Below, piece after piece: positions 63,158 to 64,000 of a DNA stretch of 64,000 nucleotides. A program made the translations under genes and the position numbers. The DNA comes from Halobacillus massiliensis (GTDB lineage Bacteria > Bacillota > Bacilli > Bacillales > Halobacillaceae): assembly GCF_900166625.1 (NCBI RefSeq), contig NZ_LT800499.1, positions 2,004,115 through 2,068,114 on the forward strand, read 5' to 3'. The notes below the pieces were generated by a model. The model saw only the letters and a program-made list of their open reading frames with translations, had not been told where the DNA came from and made no database searches. The stretch's first letter is position 1. Each line of letters starts with the position of its first letter.

Positions 63158-64000
63158 ATGCCTGATGAATATGATTTAGTCGTACTTGGCGGGGGGACTG
63201 GCGGTTATGTAGCAGCCATTCGCGCGTCAAAGCTCGGGTTAAAAGTTGCAATAGTCGAAAAGAGAGAAATGGGAGGCACTTGTCTTCATAGAGGCTGTAT
63301 ACCTTCTAAAGCGCTGTTAAGAAGTGCGGAAGTTTTTCGACAAACGAAAGAAGCGGATGCATTTGGCATAACGGTAGAAACTCCAATACTTAATTTTTCT
63401 AAAGTGCAGGAACGGAAGCAGGCAATCGTTGATACGTTACATAAAGGCGTGCAAGGATTGATGAAGAAAGGAAAGATCGATATGTTTGAAGGCTTTGGAA
63501 GGATCCTTGGCCCTTCGATCTTTTCTCCATCGGCAGGAACCATTTCTGTTGAATTAAACAGCGGTGAAGAAAATGAAATGATAGTGCCAAAAAATGTCCT
63601 TATAGCTACAGGTTCCAGCCCAAAAACACTTCCGGGATTGGAAATAGACGGTGAGTATATTATGACTTCCGATGAGGCCCTTCATATGAAAGAATTGCCC
63701 GACACTATGATTATCGTGGGTGGCGGTGTTATCGGAATTGAATGGGCATCAATGTTGGCAGATTTTGGGGTTGACGTAACGGTGCTGGAGTATCTTCCAG
63801 GTATTCTTCCGACAGAAGATGAAGAAATTGCCAAGGAAATGCGAAAGCAGATAAGCAAAAAAGGAGTCAACATTGTAACAGACGCAAAAGTGCTCACAGA
63901 CACACTTAAAAAGGATGGACAAGTATCTATCGAGGCAGAAGTAAACGGGGAAAACAAGCTATTTCAGGCGGACCGCATGCTCGTTTCTGTAGGACGTTCT
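63158..64000 (+). CDS. lpdV: Dihydrolipoyl dehydrogenase of the branched-chain complex, partial
   Basis: The first 281 codons are open to the end of the window, so the 3' part is missing. The FAD-binding LGGGTGGYVAAI, the redox disulfide GGTCLHRGCIPSK, the second glycine motif IIVGGGVIGIEWAS and MLVSVGRS are present. It regenerates lipoamide as the E3 subunit of the branched-chain 2-oxoacid dehydrogenase. The E1 and E2 genes (bkdAA, bkdAB, bkdB) should follow outside the window. AAAAGGAGTCGTG precedes ATG 63158. Confidence 0.94.
   Translation, partial: MPDEYDLVVLGGGTGGYVAAIRASKLGLKVAIVEKREMGGTCLHRGCIPSKALLRSAEVFRQTKEADAFGITVETPILNFSKVQERKQAIVDTLHKGVQGLMKKGKIDMFEGFGRILGPSIFSPSAGTISVELNSGEENEMIVPKNVLIATGSSPKTLPGLEIDGEYIMTSDEALHMKELPDTMIIVGGGVIGIEWASMLADFGVDVTVLEYLPGILPTEDEEIAKEMRKQISKKGVNIVTDAKVLTDTLKKDGQVSIEAEVNGENKLFQADRMLVSVGRS

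Noticed and set aside
1-64000. Mobile elements, prophage, CRISPR, tRNA or rRNA genes
   Set aside because: I saw no transposase or integrase, no regularly spaced repeats, and no cloverleaf or rRNA sequence. Gene order is conserved throughout.

Overview
The window is an ordinary, gene-dense chromosomal segment of an endospore-forming, low-GC Bacillaceae bacterium. Gene order from rpmG-yqgN to bkdR closely follows the Bacillus subtilis yqg-yqh-yqi region. Three departures (an OLE RNA locus, a B12-dependent ribonucleotide reductase, and a spoVAF outside a spoVA operon) point to a halophilic, alkaliphilic or marine relative such as the Halobacillus, Virgibacillus or Alkalihalobacillus group. That placement is inference. 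I see no prophage, insertion sequence, CRISPR array, tRNA or rRNA.

Layout. 0-13 kb: two small membrane proteins, ribosomal protein L33, 5-formyl-THF cyclo-ligase, YqgO, rhomboid protease YqgP, an unknown membrane-anchored protein, SpoVAF, YqgQ, glucokinase, an LtaS-type enzyme, a FetAB-like ABC exporter, YqgW, YqgX, YqgY and MgsR. 13-17 kb (minus strand): the complete comGA-comGG competence pseudopilus operon. 17-25 kb: shikimate kinase, YqzE, the YqhG/YqhH pair, then a tandem glycine riboswitch controlling gcvT-gcvPA-gcvPB. 25-33 kb: rhodanese YqhL, class II ribonucleotide reductase with two NrdR boxes, MntR, patatin-like YqhO, YqhP, YqhR, AroQ, a Xaa-Pro-type peptidase and EF-P. 33-38 kb: the full spoIIIAA-AH operon. 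38-44 kb: accB-accC-yqhY, nusB, folD, xseA-xseB, ispA. 44.4-45.7 kb: an OLE (Ornate Large Extremophilic) RNA followed by its partner protein gene oapA. 45.7-53 kb: dxs, tlyA, argR, recN, spoIVB, spo0A. 53-58 kb: aspartokinase III, a DEDDh exonuclease, a large CNB-CBS-nucleotidyltransferase protein and YqzF. 58-64 kb: bkdR-ptb-bcd-buk-lpdV (cut by the window end) for branched-chain amino acid catabolism.

How the genes work together. Sporulation (spo0A, spoIIIA, spoIVB, spoVAF) and competence (comG) share the window. Both spo0A and comGA carry good matches to a sigma-H promoter, with the same GTCGAAT -10 core. Isoprenoid synthesis (ispA, dxs) brackets the OLE RNA/OapA ribonucleoprotein locus, as in known OLE-bearing bacteria. 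Fatty-acid precursors come from accBC, and branched acyl-CoA precursors probably from the bkd cluster.

The most notable elements are the OLE RNA with its 11-bp terminal helix, the sigma-H-like comG promoter in place of visible ComK boxes, the NrdR-controlled class II reductase at the site where B. subtilis has lipM, a BkdR with GAFAGA instead of the canonical GAFTGA loop, and the exonuclease/CNB-CBS-NT pair.
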